Positions 1-4,810 of a DNA stretch of 5,128 bases are shown piece by piece. The first letter of the stretch is position 1. Each line of letters opens with the position of its first letter. The translations under genes and the position numbers were made by a program. This DNA is from Nitrososphaeraceae archaeon (lineage in GTDB: Archaea; Thermoproteota; Nitrososphaeria; Nitrososphaerales; Nitrososphaeraceae), in assembly GCA_030038695.1 (NCBI GenBank), contig JASHSN010000205.1, positions 1 to 5,128 on the forward strand. The letters are read 5' to 3'. The notes below the pieces were generated by a model. That model did not search any database and was not told where the DNA came from. It was given only the letters and a program-made list of their open reading frames with translations.

Positions 1-528
1 ACCATTTCCTGTTCCCGGGTCTCGTTCCATTGCTGCCGCAACAGCTTTACTGGCTATTTGTTTTGCATTTTCATTAGTCAAGTCCTTACTGTATGCACTT
101 TCAAGGACACCATAGGCAATAGGAGAACCGGAACCGGAAGATGCAAAATCTTCGTCGGTTATTGCACCGCTCATATCTGCCGCCAAAATATGTCCGCCAT
201 CATGATCTACACCTGCAACCAAAAGTTCTACAAAATATGGCTGGTAATTCTTTAGACCAGAATAAGCAAGGTTTGCAATTAATCTTGCCGACTCTCGTAC
301 AGTAAGTGGGAAGCCTCTTCTCAATTCCATAAGTCTTCTTTCAGCCTTCGCAACCTTAATCATATATTCGGCATCCGAAAGCTGCCCTGCTATTGCTACA
401 GCCAAAGTATTGTCTATTTTTGCTATCTTTTGCGTTATCTTTGAACCTATGAAGAAGCCTTTGCTCGCCCTTCTATCAGAACCAAGTACAACGCCTTCCT
501 TTGTTTTTATACCAACTATTGTAGTCAT
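1..528 (-). CDS. psmB: Archaeal 20S proteasome beta subunit, 3' end cut by window edge
   Basis: Catalytic beta subunit of the cytoplasmic 20S proteasome, an N-terminal-nucleophile threonine protease that degrades unfolded proteins fed through the alpha rings. The window holds the first 176 codons; archaeal beta subunits usually run to about 200-210 residues, so only the C-terminus is missing. The protein starts M-TTIVGIKTKEG, which aligns with the mature Thermoplasma start TTTVGI, so residue 2 is the nucleophile Thr1. Counting from it, Asp17 (in SDRRAS), Lys33 (SKITQK), the SGSGS turn (about 128-132) and Asp166 (ERDPGTG) fall at the expected places; the usual Ser169 is Thr. There is no propeptide: the frame upstream reaches a TAA stop with no ATG between. 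Removal of Met alone would therefore expose the active site. It lies downstream of the htrA pair on the same strand but has its own TATA box and palindrome. The family call is secure. Confidence 0.96.
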   Translation of the reverse strand, partial: MTTIVGIKTKEGVVLGSDRRASKGFFIGSKITQKIAKIDNTLAVAIAGQLSDAEYMIKVAKAERRLMELRRGFPLTVRESARLIANLAYSGLKNYQPYFVELLVAGVDHDGGHILAADMSGAITDEDFASSGSGSPIAYGVLESAYSKDLTNENAKQIASKAVAAAMERDPGTGNG

Positions 529-553
529 TATGTGTTTCTTATTTACCCCAATG

Positions 554-559
554 TTATAT
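554..559 (-). promoter_or_regulatory. TATA box of psmB
   Basis: On the minus strand this reads ATATAA, with its centre about 28 bases before the psmB ATG. Archaeal transcription starts about 25-27 bases after the TATA centre, so the mRNA would begin within a few bases of the ATG (leaderless or nearly so). No Shine-Dalgarno-like sequence lies before the ATG, which agrees. Inferred from spacing only. Confidence 0.6.
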
Positions 560-578
560 GGATAGACGGAGCATTAAT

Positions 579-604
579 TGACTAGCATCTATTGAAGCTA
601 GTCA
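579..604. promoter_or_regulatory. Palindromic operator-like site upstream of psmB
   Basis: Perfect inverted repeat TGACTAGC - 10 bases - GCTAGTCA. It lies 19 bp upstream of the psmB TATA box. A second palindrome with the same TGACTA/TAGTCA ends and the same 10-bp spacer lies at 2642-2667, upstream of the htrA pair. On the minus strand both begin TGTGACTA and have TT directly after the first arm. The arm centres are 18 bp apart, which fits a homodimeric helix-turn-helix protein contacting successive major grooves. The regulator is not in this window. Confidence 0.6.
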
Positions 605-693
605 CACTATAGTTACATCAAAAGAGTGATACTGATACTCAGCAAGGAAAAGCATTTCCAGCATGTCTACTAATGTAATTATAATAATAATAC

Positions 694-708
694 AATAACA
701 AAAATAAA
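694..708 (-). terminator. Oligo-T terminator after the htrA pair
   Basis: Just after the downstream htrA stop, the minus strand runs through TTTATTTTTG (T5 at 700-704) and then further T/A-rich sequence to about 672. Archaeal termination needs a T-rich stretch on the non-template strand, with or without a hairpin. Together with the separate psmB promoter this makes htrA and psmB distinct transcription units, although read-through is possible. Confidence 0.45.
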
Positions 709-711
709 GGA

Positions 712-1650
712 TTATGGTCGCGTCTGAAGCTGTATTGGAACTTCAAACCGTTCTCCATATCTGTTGATAGTCACAGTTAAACTGTCGTTTATGGTCTTCT
801 TTCTTACGTTTATTGAAATTTCTGTATTATCGTCTACTTTTTTCCCGTCCACTGCTTCGATTATATCTCCCTTTCTCAAACCTGCATCATCGGCCGGACT
901 GTTTGATTCTACTTGTGCTATTAATACCCCTGTTGAGGTGGGTAACCTATAATATTGAGCTAATTGTCTTGTTATTTTTACGTACGAGATTCCAATCCAT
1001 GGTCTGTTGATCACTCTTCCATTCTGTATTAGCTCAGTCATCACTGTTTTAGCAATGTTGATTGGTACCGCGAACCCTATACCATTTGCGTATGGCATCT
1101 TTGCTGTGCTAATTGCTACAACCTCGCCGTCTGCATTGATGAGAGGCCCACCAGAATTACCTGGATTGATTGCTGCATCCGTTTGAACTAATTCCAAAAC
1201 TCCTTTTTCAAATTGAATTTTTCTGTTCAACGAACTTACAATTCCAGCTGTCACAGTTGGTCCTCCAGTTAAACCAAACGGATTCCCTATTGCAATGACT
1301 ATTTGACCTATTTTCAAATCATCAGAATTTCCTAATGCACAAAATGGGAGAGTTTCTGTTGAATCTAATTTTACTACAGCCAAATCTGTTGTCTCATCAG
1401 TTCCTATCACCTTTCCATTGAAGATCCTTCCATCAGTTAGCGTAATCTTTAATTTCTCCGCATCATCCACAACATGGTTGTTGGTGAGCACGTGACATCT
1501 CTCATCAATAATTACACCGGAACCAACACCTTCGACAGGAAATACACGGAATAGTTGGTCGTGTACCGTCCTTACACTTGCAATATTTACGACGCTTTTG
1601 CTAACCTTTTCGACCGCATTAACGATTAAATCTTGATTAGCCGGTATCAT
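712..1650 (-). CDS. HtrA/DegP-like serine protease with one PDZ domain (second gene of pair)
   Basis: A 312-residue trypsin-fold (S1C) protease of the DegP/DegS/HtrA family, which cleaves misfolded or regulatory proteins. The protease domain covers about residues 10-212, with the full triad: His59 in LTNNHVV, Asp89 in TTDLAVVK and Ser166 in INPGNSGGPL. A single PDZ domain (about 217-305: WIGISYV, GVLIAQV, SPADDAGLRKGDII) should bind C-terminal peptides or gate the active site. Unlike bacterial DegP or DegS, it has no signal peptide or membrane segment, so it is predicted to act in the cytoplasm. The loop between the first strands is short, as in DegS rather than DegP. Its ATG overlaps the stop of the upstream htrA in the sequence ATGA, so the two are very likely cotranscribed and translationally coupled. 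All catalytic residues are canonical and activity is expected. The symbol is left empty because two paralogues are present. Confidence 0.93.
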   Translation of the reverse strand: MIPANQDLIVNAVEKVSKSVVNIASVRTVHDQLFRVFPVEGVGSGVIIDERCHVLTNNHVVDDAEKLKITLTDGRIFNGKVIGTDETTDLAVVKLDSTETLPFCALGNSDDLKIGQIVIAIGNPFGLTGGPTVTAGIVSSLNRKIQFEKGVLELVQTDAAINPGNSGGPLINADGEVVAISTAKMPYANGIGFAVPINIAKTVMTELIQNGRVINRPWIGISYVKITRQLAQYYRLPTSTGVLIAQVESNSPADDAGLRKGDIIEAVDGKKVDDNTEISINVRKKTINDSLTVTINRYGERFEVPIQLQTRP

Positions 1651-2615
1651 CTCTTGTCTCTAGATGCTTTTTCGGGAGCAATTGATAATTGAATCTTTTT
1701 TTCTCCACGTATTATGTCAAGGCTTATTGATTTTCCAATGATATCTTGTTTTAAGAGTTGTCTTCTTAGATTGTGTATATTCGTTATAGGCTGATCATCT
1801 AACCTAACTACAATATCTCCCATCAAGAGTCCAGCCTTCTTTGCAGGAGTATCATTTTCGACAGAAAGAATTATGAGGCCTTCCCTTTGAGCTAACCCTA
1901 ATCGTACTCCTATTTCGACAGGAAGAGAAATTTCAGCTGTGACAATGCCGAGGTAGGCTATATTAATTGCTCCATCCTTTGCAAGTTGGTGAGTGACAGC
2001 TCTTACTTTACTTGCTCTAATTGCAACACCACGGGAAGAGACATATGCTGCGTTCAATCCTATCATTTTTCCTTCTACGTCCACCAATGGACCTCCTGAA
2101 TATCCTGGATTCAGACGTGCATCAGTGATAACTATATTGTCAGCGATTGTTCCCCAATAAGATCCTCCAAGCGAACTTCTTGCGCTGGTGATTATTCCTC
2201 CTGTAATGCTGGGATATTCTCCATACGGATTGGCAAGTGCAAGTACAAACTGTCCCGCTCTAAGATTTTCAGAATCACCAACCTTTATTGGATTTAGCGA
2301 AATACTATCGTCGTTCGATTGACTTTTCAACAATGCGATATCAGAATATGGATCATTTCCTATAACATTGACTGGAAGAAACCTACCGTTATTGAGACTA
2401 ACTTCATAATCGTCTAATTTCCTCACTATATGATTGCAAGTCACTATGAGACCATCTGAGTTCCAAACAACTCCTGAACCAATTGCTCTACTCCTAGAAC
2501 GTACACTTACTACGGATTTTGATACCTTGTCAGCTACATTTTCTATTTCCTCAGATAATGATACTAATGCGCTCTTATTATTTGGAATAAATATTTCGTT
2601 CATTTTATTGATCAT
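1647..2615 (-). CDS. HtrA/DegP-like serine protease with one PDZ domain (first gene of pair)
   Basis: A 322-residue paralogue of the neighbouring protease. The trypsin-like domain covers about residues 22-215, with His62 in TCNHIV, Asp92 in SDIALLK and Ser173 in LNPGYSGGPL. One PDZ domain follows (about 222-312: YLGIV, GLIILSV, TPAKKAGLLMGDIVV). The triad is intact, but two positions beside it depart from the usual HtrA motifs: NNH is CNH, and the residue before the catalytic Ser is Tyr172 instead of Asn. Substrate range or activation may therefore differ from the partner. There is no signal peptide or membrane helix, so it is probably cytoplasmic. The basic tail (KASRDKR) extends past the PDZ domain. 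Two starts are possible: Met1, or Met5 twelve bases later, where the TATA distance leaves a few bases of leader. The pair could form mixed oligomers, since HtrA proteins are at least trimers; that is inference. Confidence 0.92.
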   Translation of the reverse strand: MINKMNEIFIPNNKSALVSLSEEIENVADKVSKSVVSVRSRSRAIGSGVVWNSDGLIVTCNHIVRKLDDYEVSLNNGRFLPVNVIGNDPYSDIALLKSQSNDDSISLNPIKVGDSENLRAGQFVLALANPYGEYPSITGGIITSARSSLGGSYWGTIADNIVITDARLNPGYSGGPLVDVEGKMIGLNAAYVSSRGVAIRASKVRAVTHQLAKDGAINIAYLGIVTAEISLPVEIGVRLGLAQREGLIILSVENDTPAKKAGLLMGDIVVRLDDQPITNIHNLRRQLLKQDIIGKSISLDIIRGEKKIQLSIAPEKASRDKR

Positions 2616-2627
2616 CCAAATTACACA

Positions 2628-2639
2628 GATATACTATAT
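2628..2639 (-). promoter_or_regulatory. TATA region of the htrA pair
   Basis: The minus strand reads ATATAGTATATC, two overlapping TATA-like boxes starting 24 and 18 bases before the first ATG. From the upstream box, transcription would begin close to the first ATG or within the first codons, which makes the second ATG (2603) a real alternative start. The palindrome at 2642-2667 touches the upstream edge, where the TFB recognition element would lie. Confidence 0.5.
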
Positions 2640-2641
2640 GA

Positions 2642-2667
2642 TGACTAAGAAGAGAGTAACTTAGTCA
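2642..2667. promoter_or_regulatory. Palindromic operator-like site upstream of the htrA pair
   Basis: Perfect inverted repeat TGACTAAG - 10 bases - CTTAGTCA, with the same outer six bases and the same spacer as the site before psmB (579-604). Its near edge is 2 bp from the TATA region, so a bound protein would overlap the TFB recognition element. That position suits a repressor, or an activator that recruits TFB or TBP. The two inner arm bases differ between the sites (AG here, GC at psmB) yet stay complementary in each, a covarying pattern that supports a dimer-binding site. Confidence 0.62.
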
Positions 2668-2716
2668 CATGCATTTTCTAGATCCCACGTGCCTATTTTT
2701 TCGACTGTCCTACTAA

Positions 2717-2724
2717 TGACTAGC
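2717..2724 (+). promoter_or_regulatory. Lone TGACTAGC half-site
   Basis: Identical to the left arm of the psmB palindrome, but no matching TAGTCA arm is found 10 bp beyond it. It lies 28 bp upstream of the plus-strand TATA box at 2753-2760. It could be a weak half-site of the same regulator or a chance match; an 8-bp match alone is thin evidence. Confidence 0.25.
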
Positions 2725-2752
2725 TCCGAGACGAAATTCAGGTAGATAAAAG

Positions 2753-2760
2753 TTATATAT
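2753..2760 (+). promoter_or_regulatory. TATA box pointing into the non-coding region
   Basis: Reads TTATATAT preceded by a purine-rich GATAAAAG, a good match to an archaeal BRE plus TATA. The predicted start is near 2783. No protein gene follows on this strand, which suggests a non-coding transcript. The box is nearly symmetric (TATATAA on the minus strand), so it could instead serve as a distal promoter for the htrA pair with a leader of about 110 bases. Confidence 0.4.
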
Positions 2761-2782
2761 TATTCGAACTTACGGAGGCATT

Positions 2783-2977
2783 TTAGCTAAAGGGAGCTCA
2801 GATGTACTCAAAAATAATGTGATGTGCTTGCGATAAATGCGTCTAGCTTCCGCTAGATTTCGTGCAGAGAAATCAGAATAGGATTCCCAAACAAAATAGA
2901 AATAAACCAGAAGCCTGGCTATGCTAATATTTTTACAAACCTTGAAGAAAAAAAATGGTGGGTGTTTTTCGGTTTTT
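2783..2977 (+). ncRNA. Possible small non-coding RNA
   Basis: The candidate is bounded by a TATA box 23-30 bases upstream and by T5 runs at 2931-2935, 2965-2969 and 2973-2977. Three small stems lie inside: TCTAGC-TTCC-GCTAGA (2842-2857), GATTTC-7 bases-GAAATC (2856-2874, sharing two bases with the first) and CCAG-AAGC-CTGG (2907-2918). Read on the minus strand, the first stem closes a GGAA loop of GNRA type, so the structured RNA could belong to that strand instead. No known RNA family is recognised, and each stem is short. The ends are guesses from promoter and T-run positions. Confidence 0.25.
2948..2955 (-). terminator. Oligo-T terminator of the Gly/Trp/Cys-rich gene
   Basis: Eight consecutive T on the minus strand, about 45 bases after the stop codon of the gene at 2999-3193. 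Such a run is enough for archaeal RNA polymerase termination. The T5 runs on the opposite strand at 2965-2977 make the region a likely two-way terminator. Confidence 0.6.
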
Positions 2978-2998
2978 GGCCTTTGTAGGCGCTGAAAC

Positions 2999-3193
2999 CT
3001 ACCAGCCCCAGCCGCCGCCCCAGCCGCCACCACAGCCGCAACAGCCGCAACAGCCGCCGCCCCAGCCGCCGCCCCAGCCGCCCCAAAATTGGGCATATGC
3101 TTGGTGGGTTGACACTACTGGACCTGCAGCAAACAGTAATACTGCCGCGGCAATGGCTACTATACTGAACACTACGCTAATTTTTGTATTCAT
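2999..3193 (-). CDS. Small exported Gly/Trp/Cys-rich protein
   Basis: Encodes 64 residues. Residues 1-34 form a Sec-type signal peptide: MNTK, a hydrophobic core (about 5-27) and a c-region ending in QAYA, with predicted cleavage before Gln35. The mature 30-residue peptide is QFW followed by only Gly, Trp and Cys: flanks of W-G-G-G repeats around a central CCGCCGC, giving six Trp and five Cys. The layout is roughly mirror-symmetric around the Cys cluster. No known family is recognised. Clustered Cys suggests metal binding or disulphide cross-linking at the cell surface, and Trp/Gly repeats suggest a structural or adhesive role; both are inference. Support for the gene is the signal peptide, a TATA box 30 bases before the ATG and a T8 terminator behind it. 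The opposite frame encodes Pro/Gln-rich sequence and lacks such signals. The repeat part is far richer in GC than its surroundings. Confidence 0.75.
   Translation of the reverse strand: MNTKISVVFSIVAIAAAVLLFAAGPVVSTHQAYAQFWGGWGGGWGGGCCGCCGCGGGWGGGWGW
3002..3085 (-). repeat. GC-rich tandem repeat coding W-G-G-G and Cys-Cys-Gly units
   Basis: Imperfect in-frame repeats of TGGGGCGGCGGC (flanks) and GGCTGTTGC (centre) within an AT-rich region. Slippage could readily change the number of 12- and 9-base units without breaking the frame, so length variation between strains is likely. Confidence 0.7.
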
Positions 3194-3215
3194 TATACGA
3201 TAATATTATACTAGT

Positions 3216-3223
3216 TATTTATA
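3216..3223 (-). promoter_or_regulatory. TATA box of the Gly/Trp/Cys-rich gene
   Basis: Reads TATAAATA on the minus strand, centred about 27 bases before the ATG. This is the best TATA match in the window and is placed for a leaderless transcript starting at the ATG itself. It argues strongly that the small minus-strand frame is the real gene. Confidence 0.7.
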
Positions 3224-3286
3224 CGTGACGATACTTCTATGTAATGCCAACAGATAGTAGATGCATGTGTAAATAGATTGTACTAT

Positions 3287-3294
3287 CATATACT
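3287..3294 (+). promoter_or_regulatory. Weak TATA-like site before the 81-codon ORF
   Basis: CATATACT centred about 34 bases before the ATG at 3324, which would leave a leader of some 7 bases. The sequence around it is generally AT-rich, so a chance match is easy. Confidence 0.25.
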
Positions 3295-3323
3295 AGAAAA
3301 TTATCTTTACATATGTTTTTCAA

Positions 3324-3569
3324 ATGAGCTCATTTTTTACATCAAAGCATGTTAAAAAAAAAGTCAATGTATTAGACCTAGATTCAGCCGCAAGTTTTTG
3401 CACTTTCGTAATGCTTACCTGCTCTCACCGTGGTTCAGTTGGTACGCGTTCTCCTGCAGGATTCACTTGGAAGGTAAAGAGGAATATAGGATTGTTGATT
3501 GCTCATGATACGCACCGAACTGTTTTCGAAATCGAAATACCCGCATGCGCAGCATCTAGTAGAGAATGA
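3324..3569 (+). CDS. Doubtful hypothetical protein, 81 codons
   Basis: An open frame of 81 residues with three Cys (27, 33 and 75), a Lys run near the start (KKK, 11-13) and no signal peptide or clear membrane helix. I recognise no family. For it: a possible TATA box at a fitting distance and no competing gene on either strand between 3224 and 3815. Against it: no ribosome binding site, mixed codon use with no clear bias, and a length that chance can produce. If it is not real, 3224-3712 is simply non-coding sequence in which I see no RNA gene. Confidence 0.3.
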   Translation: MSSFFTSKHVKKKVNVLDLDSAASFCTFVMLTCSHRGSVGTRSPAGFTWKVKRNIGLLIAHDTHRTVFEIEIPACAASSRE

Positions 3570-3712
3570 GTCACAGTTTGTTCTCACGCGTGGATCTATC
3601 TATTTGAAGGTAGCCAAAACCGACAACTCTGGCAAATGATAGTAAATTTAAATTGAAGGTTACCCAGGCTATCAAATTGGGTTTTACACTCAAGAACTGG
3701 AACAAGTCATAC

Positions 3713-3724
3713 TTTGATATCAAA
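3713..3724. promoter_or_regulatory. 12-bp perfect palindrome upstream of the dehydrogenase promoter
   Basis: TTTGATATCAAA reads the same on both strands and ends 15 bp before the TATA box at 3740-3747. Its position just upstream of the TFB site suits an activator or repressor, for example of the Lrp/AsnC type common in archaea, though no known consensus is claimed. A partial copy (TATCAAAT) lies 48 bp upstream. Confidence 0.4.
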
Positions 3725-3739
3725 TGGTAGATGGTGCAG

Positions 3740-3747
3740 TTATATAC
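3740..3747 (+). promoter_or_regulatory. TATA box of the dehydrogenase gene
   Basis: Reads TTATATAC. Transcription would start near 3770, giving a leader of about 45 bases before the ATG at 3816. This gene would thus have a true 5' leader, unlike psmB, htrA and the Gly/Trp/Cys-rich gene. Confidence 0.5.
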
Positions 3748-3795
3748 GGTAATGCAGGTACATCGACCTCATAGATACGTATGTCAGCTAAAAGT

Positions 3796-3805
3796 AGGAA
3801 GTAGG
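3796..3805 (+). promoter_or_regulatory. Possible ribosome binding site of the dehydrogenase gene
   Basis: AGGAAGTAGG is purine-rich and ends about 10 bases before the ATG. It is an imperfect Shine-Dalgarno match but fits with the leader predicted from the TATA box. Confidence 0.35.
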
Positions 3806-3815
3806 ATAACATAGA

Positions 3816-4799
3816 ATGAAGATAAAGCTTTTGACACGCTCTTCTGATTTGAATAAGATCTTGATATCTAAACTAAATCAAATCGGATTAAATGCTGATG
3901 CAATTACTTTCGTTGATTATAAACAACCCTTGTCACGACAACTTGTAGATGCGGAGGTAATTGTAAATGGTTTTGGTAACATAGATAAAACCATCATAGA
4001 TGGATGTCCGAACCTACAACTAATACAGCAGACAGGCATTGGCATAGACAATGTAGATGTAAGCTATTGTACATCGAAATCAATATTTGTAGCAAATGTT
4101 CCTCTTGCCAATGCTGTTTCAGTAGCTGAACACACACTTTTTCTTATTTTGTATTTAGCAAAACAGATATTCTCAGCAGATACAAATAATCACATATCAG
4201 AAAGTAGAGCCCGGACATTAGGCTCAGAAATACAAGGAAAGACGCTTTTTATCATCGGTCTTGGGGCCACAGGTTTGGAGGTCGCAAAGCGAGCAAAATC
4301 TTTTGGCATGCAGGTTATTGCAGTAACAAAGAATCCATTTTTGAAAAAGTCAGGAGCAGTCGATAAGGCATATTTTGTAGATAATCTTGGAGGATCTGAA
4401 ATACTTTCAGAATCTGTTTCCAGAGCAGACTATATTTCATTGCATACTCCTCTCACAGAGCAAACTAAGAATATGATAGGACCAAAAGAGTTTGCTTTGA
4501 TGAAAAAGTCATCATTTCTAGTAAATGTTGCTCGAGCTGCTATAGTAGATAGAGAAGCATTATTTACAGCATTGTGTAGTAACAAAATATCTGGAGCCGC
4601 ATTTGACGTATTCTGGGAGGAGCCTCCTGATCCTAATGATCGTTTACTAAAACTTCAGAACTTCATACTTACGCCCCACATAGCAGGATGGACTGCCGAA
4701 TCAGTAGATACAATAGCAAGAATAATAGTAACTAACCTTGAACGGTTAGCACGGGCGCAGATTCCATTAACAATAGTAAATCCAGAATTGACATATTGA
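3816..4799 (+). CDS. D-2-hydroxyacid dehydrogenase, NAD(P)-dependent
   Basis: A complete 327-residue member of the D-isomer-specific 2-hydroxyacid dehydrogenase family, which reversibly reduces 2-oxoacids to D-2-hydroxyacids in the cytoplasm. The split catalytic domain comes first (about 1-100, with TGIGIDNVD at 73-81) and closes the C-terminus. The Rossmann domain (about 103-290) has GLGATG at 148-153. The catalytic trio is present: Arg240 (NVARAAIVD), Glu269 (DVFWEEP) and His288 (TPHIAGWT). The usual Gly after the Arg is Ala. The second Rossmann strand ends VTKNP, without the Asp that selects NADH, so NADPH use is possible (inference). There is no C-terminal ACT domain, so it is not a full-length SerA; a short phosphoglycerate dehydrogenase or a glyoxylate/hydroxypyruvate reductase are the main options. 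Substrate cannot be told from sequence. It appears to be transcribed alone. Confidence 0.93.
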   Translation: MKIKLLTRSSDLNKILISKLNQIGLNADAITFVDYKQPLSRQLVDAEVIVNGFGNIDKTIIDGCPNLQLIQQTGIGIDNVDVSYCTSKSIFVANVPLANAVSVAEHTLFLILYLAKQIFSADTNNHISESRARTLGSEIQGKTLFIIGLGATGLEVAKRAKSFGMQVIAVTKNPFLKKSGAVDKAYFVDNLGGSEILSESVSRADYISLHTPLTEQTKNMIGPKEFALMKKSSFLVNVARAAIVDREALFTALCSNKISGAAFDVFWEEPPDPNDRLLKLQNFILTPHIAGWTAESVDTIARIIVTNLERLARAQIPLTIVNPELTY

Positions 4800-4810
4800 C
4801 TGATTACGGT

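Larger units (their letters stand above)
2616..2998. other. Non-coding region between htrA and the Gly/Trp/Cys-rich gene
   Basis: No convincing protein gene lies here. It holds, from the left, the htrA TATA region, the palindrome at 2642-2667, a lone TGACTAGC half-site (2717-2724), a plus-strand TATA box (2753-2760), three small hairpins (2842-2918) and oligo-T runs usable from both strands (2931-2977). The only plus-strand ATG frames are very short, the best having about 14 codons from 2837. Confidence 0.6.
3570..3815 (+). other. Regulatory region before the dehydrogenase gene
   Basis: No coding frame of note. Besides the palindrome and TATA box listed separately, the word TATCAAAT occurs at 3670-3677 and again at 3718-3725 as part of the palindrome. 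A similar TTGAAGGT word occurs near 3604 and 3654. Both pairs are about 50 bp apart, a faint hint of an old duplication or of repeated binding sites. Confidence 0.4.

Noticed and set aside
58..255. 65-codon plus-strand frame inside psmB
   Set aside because: Lies wholly antisense to the clearly conserved proteasome beta gene and resembles nothing known.
2434..2664. 76-codon plus-strand frame at the htrA 5' end
   Set aside because: Antisense to the first htrA gene and runs across its promoter and palindrome; no motif and no promoter of its own.
2770..3096. 108-codon minus-strand frame beginning in an Ala/Gly repeat
   Set aside because: It is another frame of the Gly/Trp/Cys repeat running into non-coding sequence. 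It has no signal peptide, promoter or recognisable domain, and its Ala-rich start is a by-product of GC-rich repeats.
2955..3203. 82-codon plus-strand Pro/Gln-rich frame
   Set aside because: Antisense shadow of the exported small protein. It lacks a TATA box at the right distance, while the minus-strand frame has a TATA box, a signal peptide and a terminator.
3424..3490. tRNA-like stretch (TGGTTCAGTTGGTA resembles a tRNA D-arm)
   Set aside because: The D-stem bases do not pair, and no anticodon stem, T-arm or matching acceptor stem follows. At most a chance resemblance.
3663..3681. ACCCA...TGGGT inverted repeat
   Set aside because: Arms of only five bases with an AT-rich interior and no second copy; too short to support as a site.
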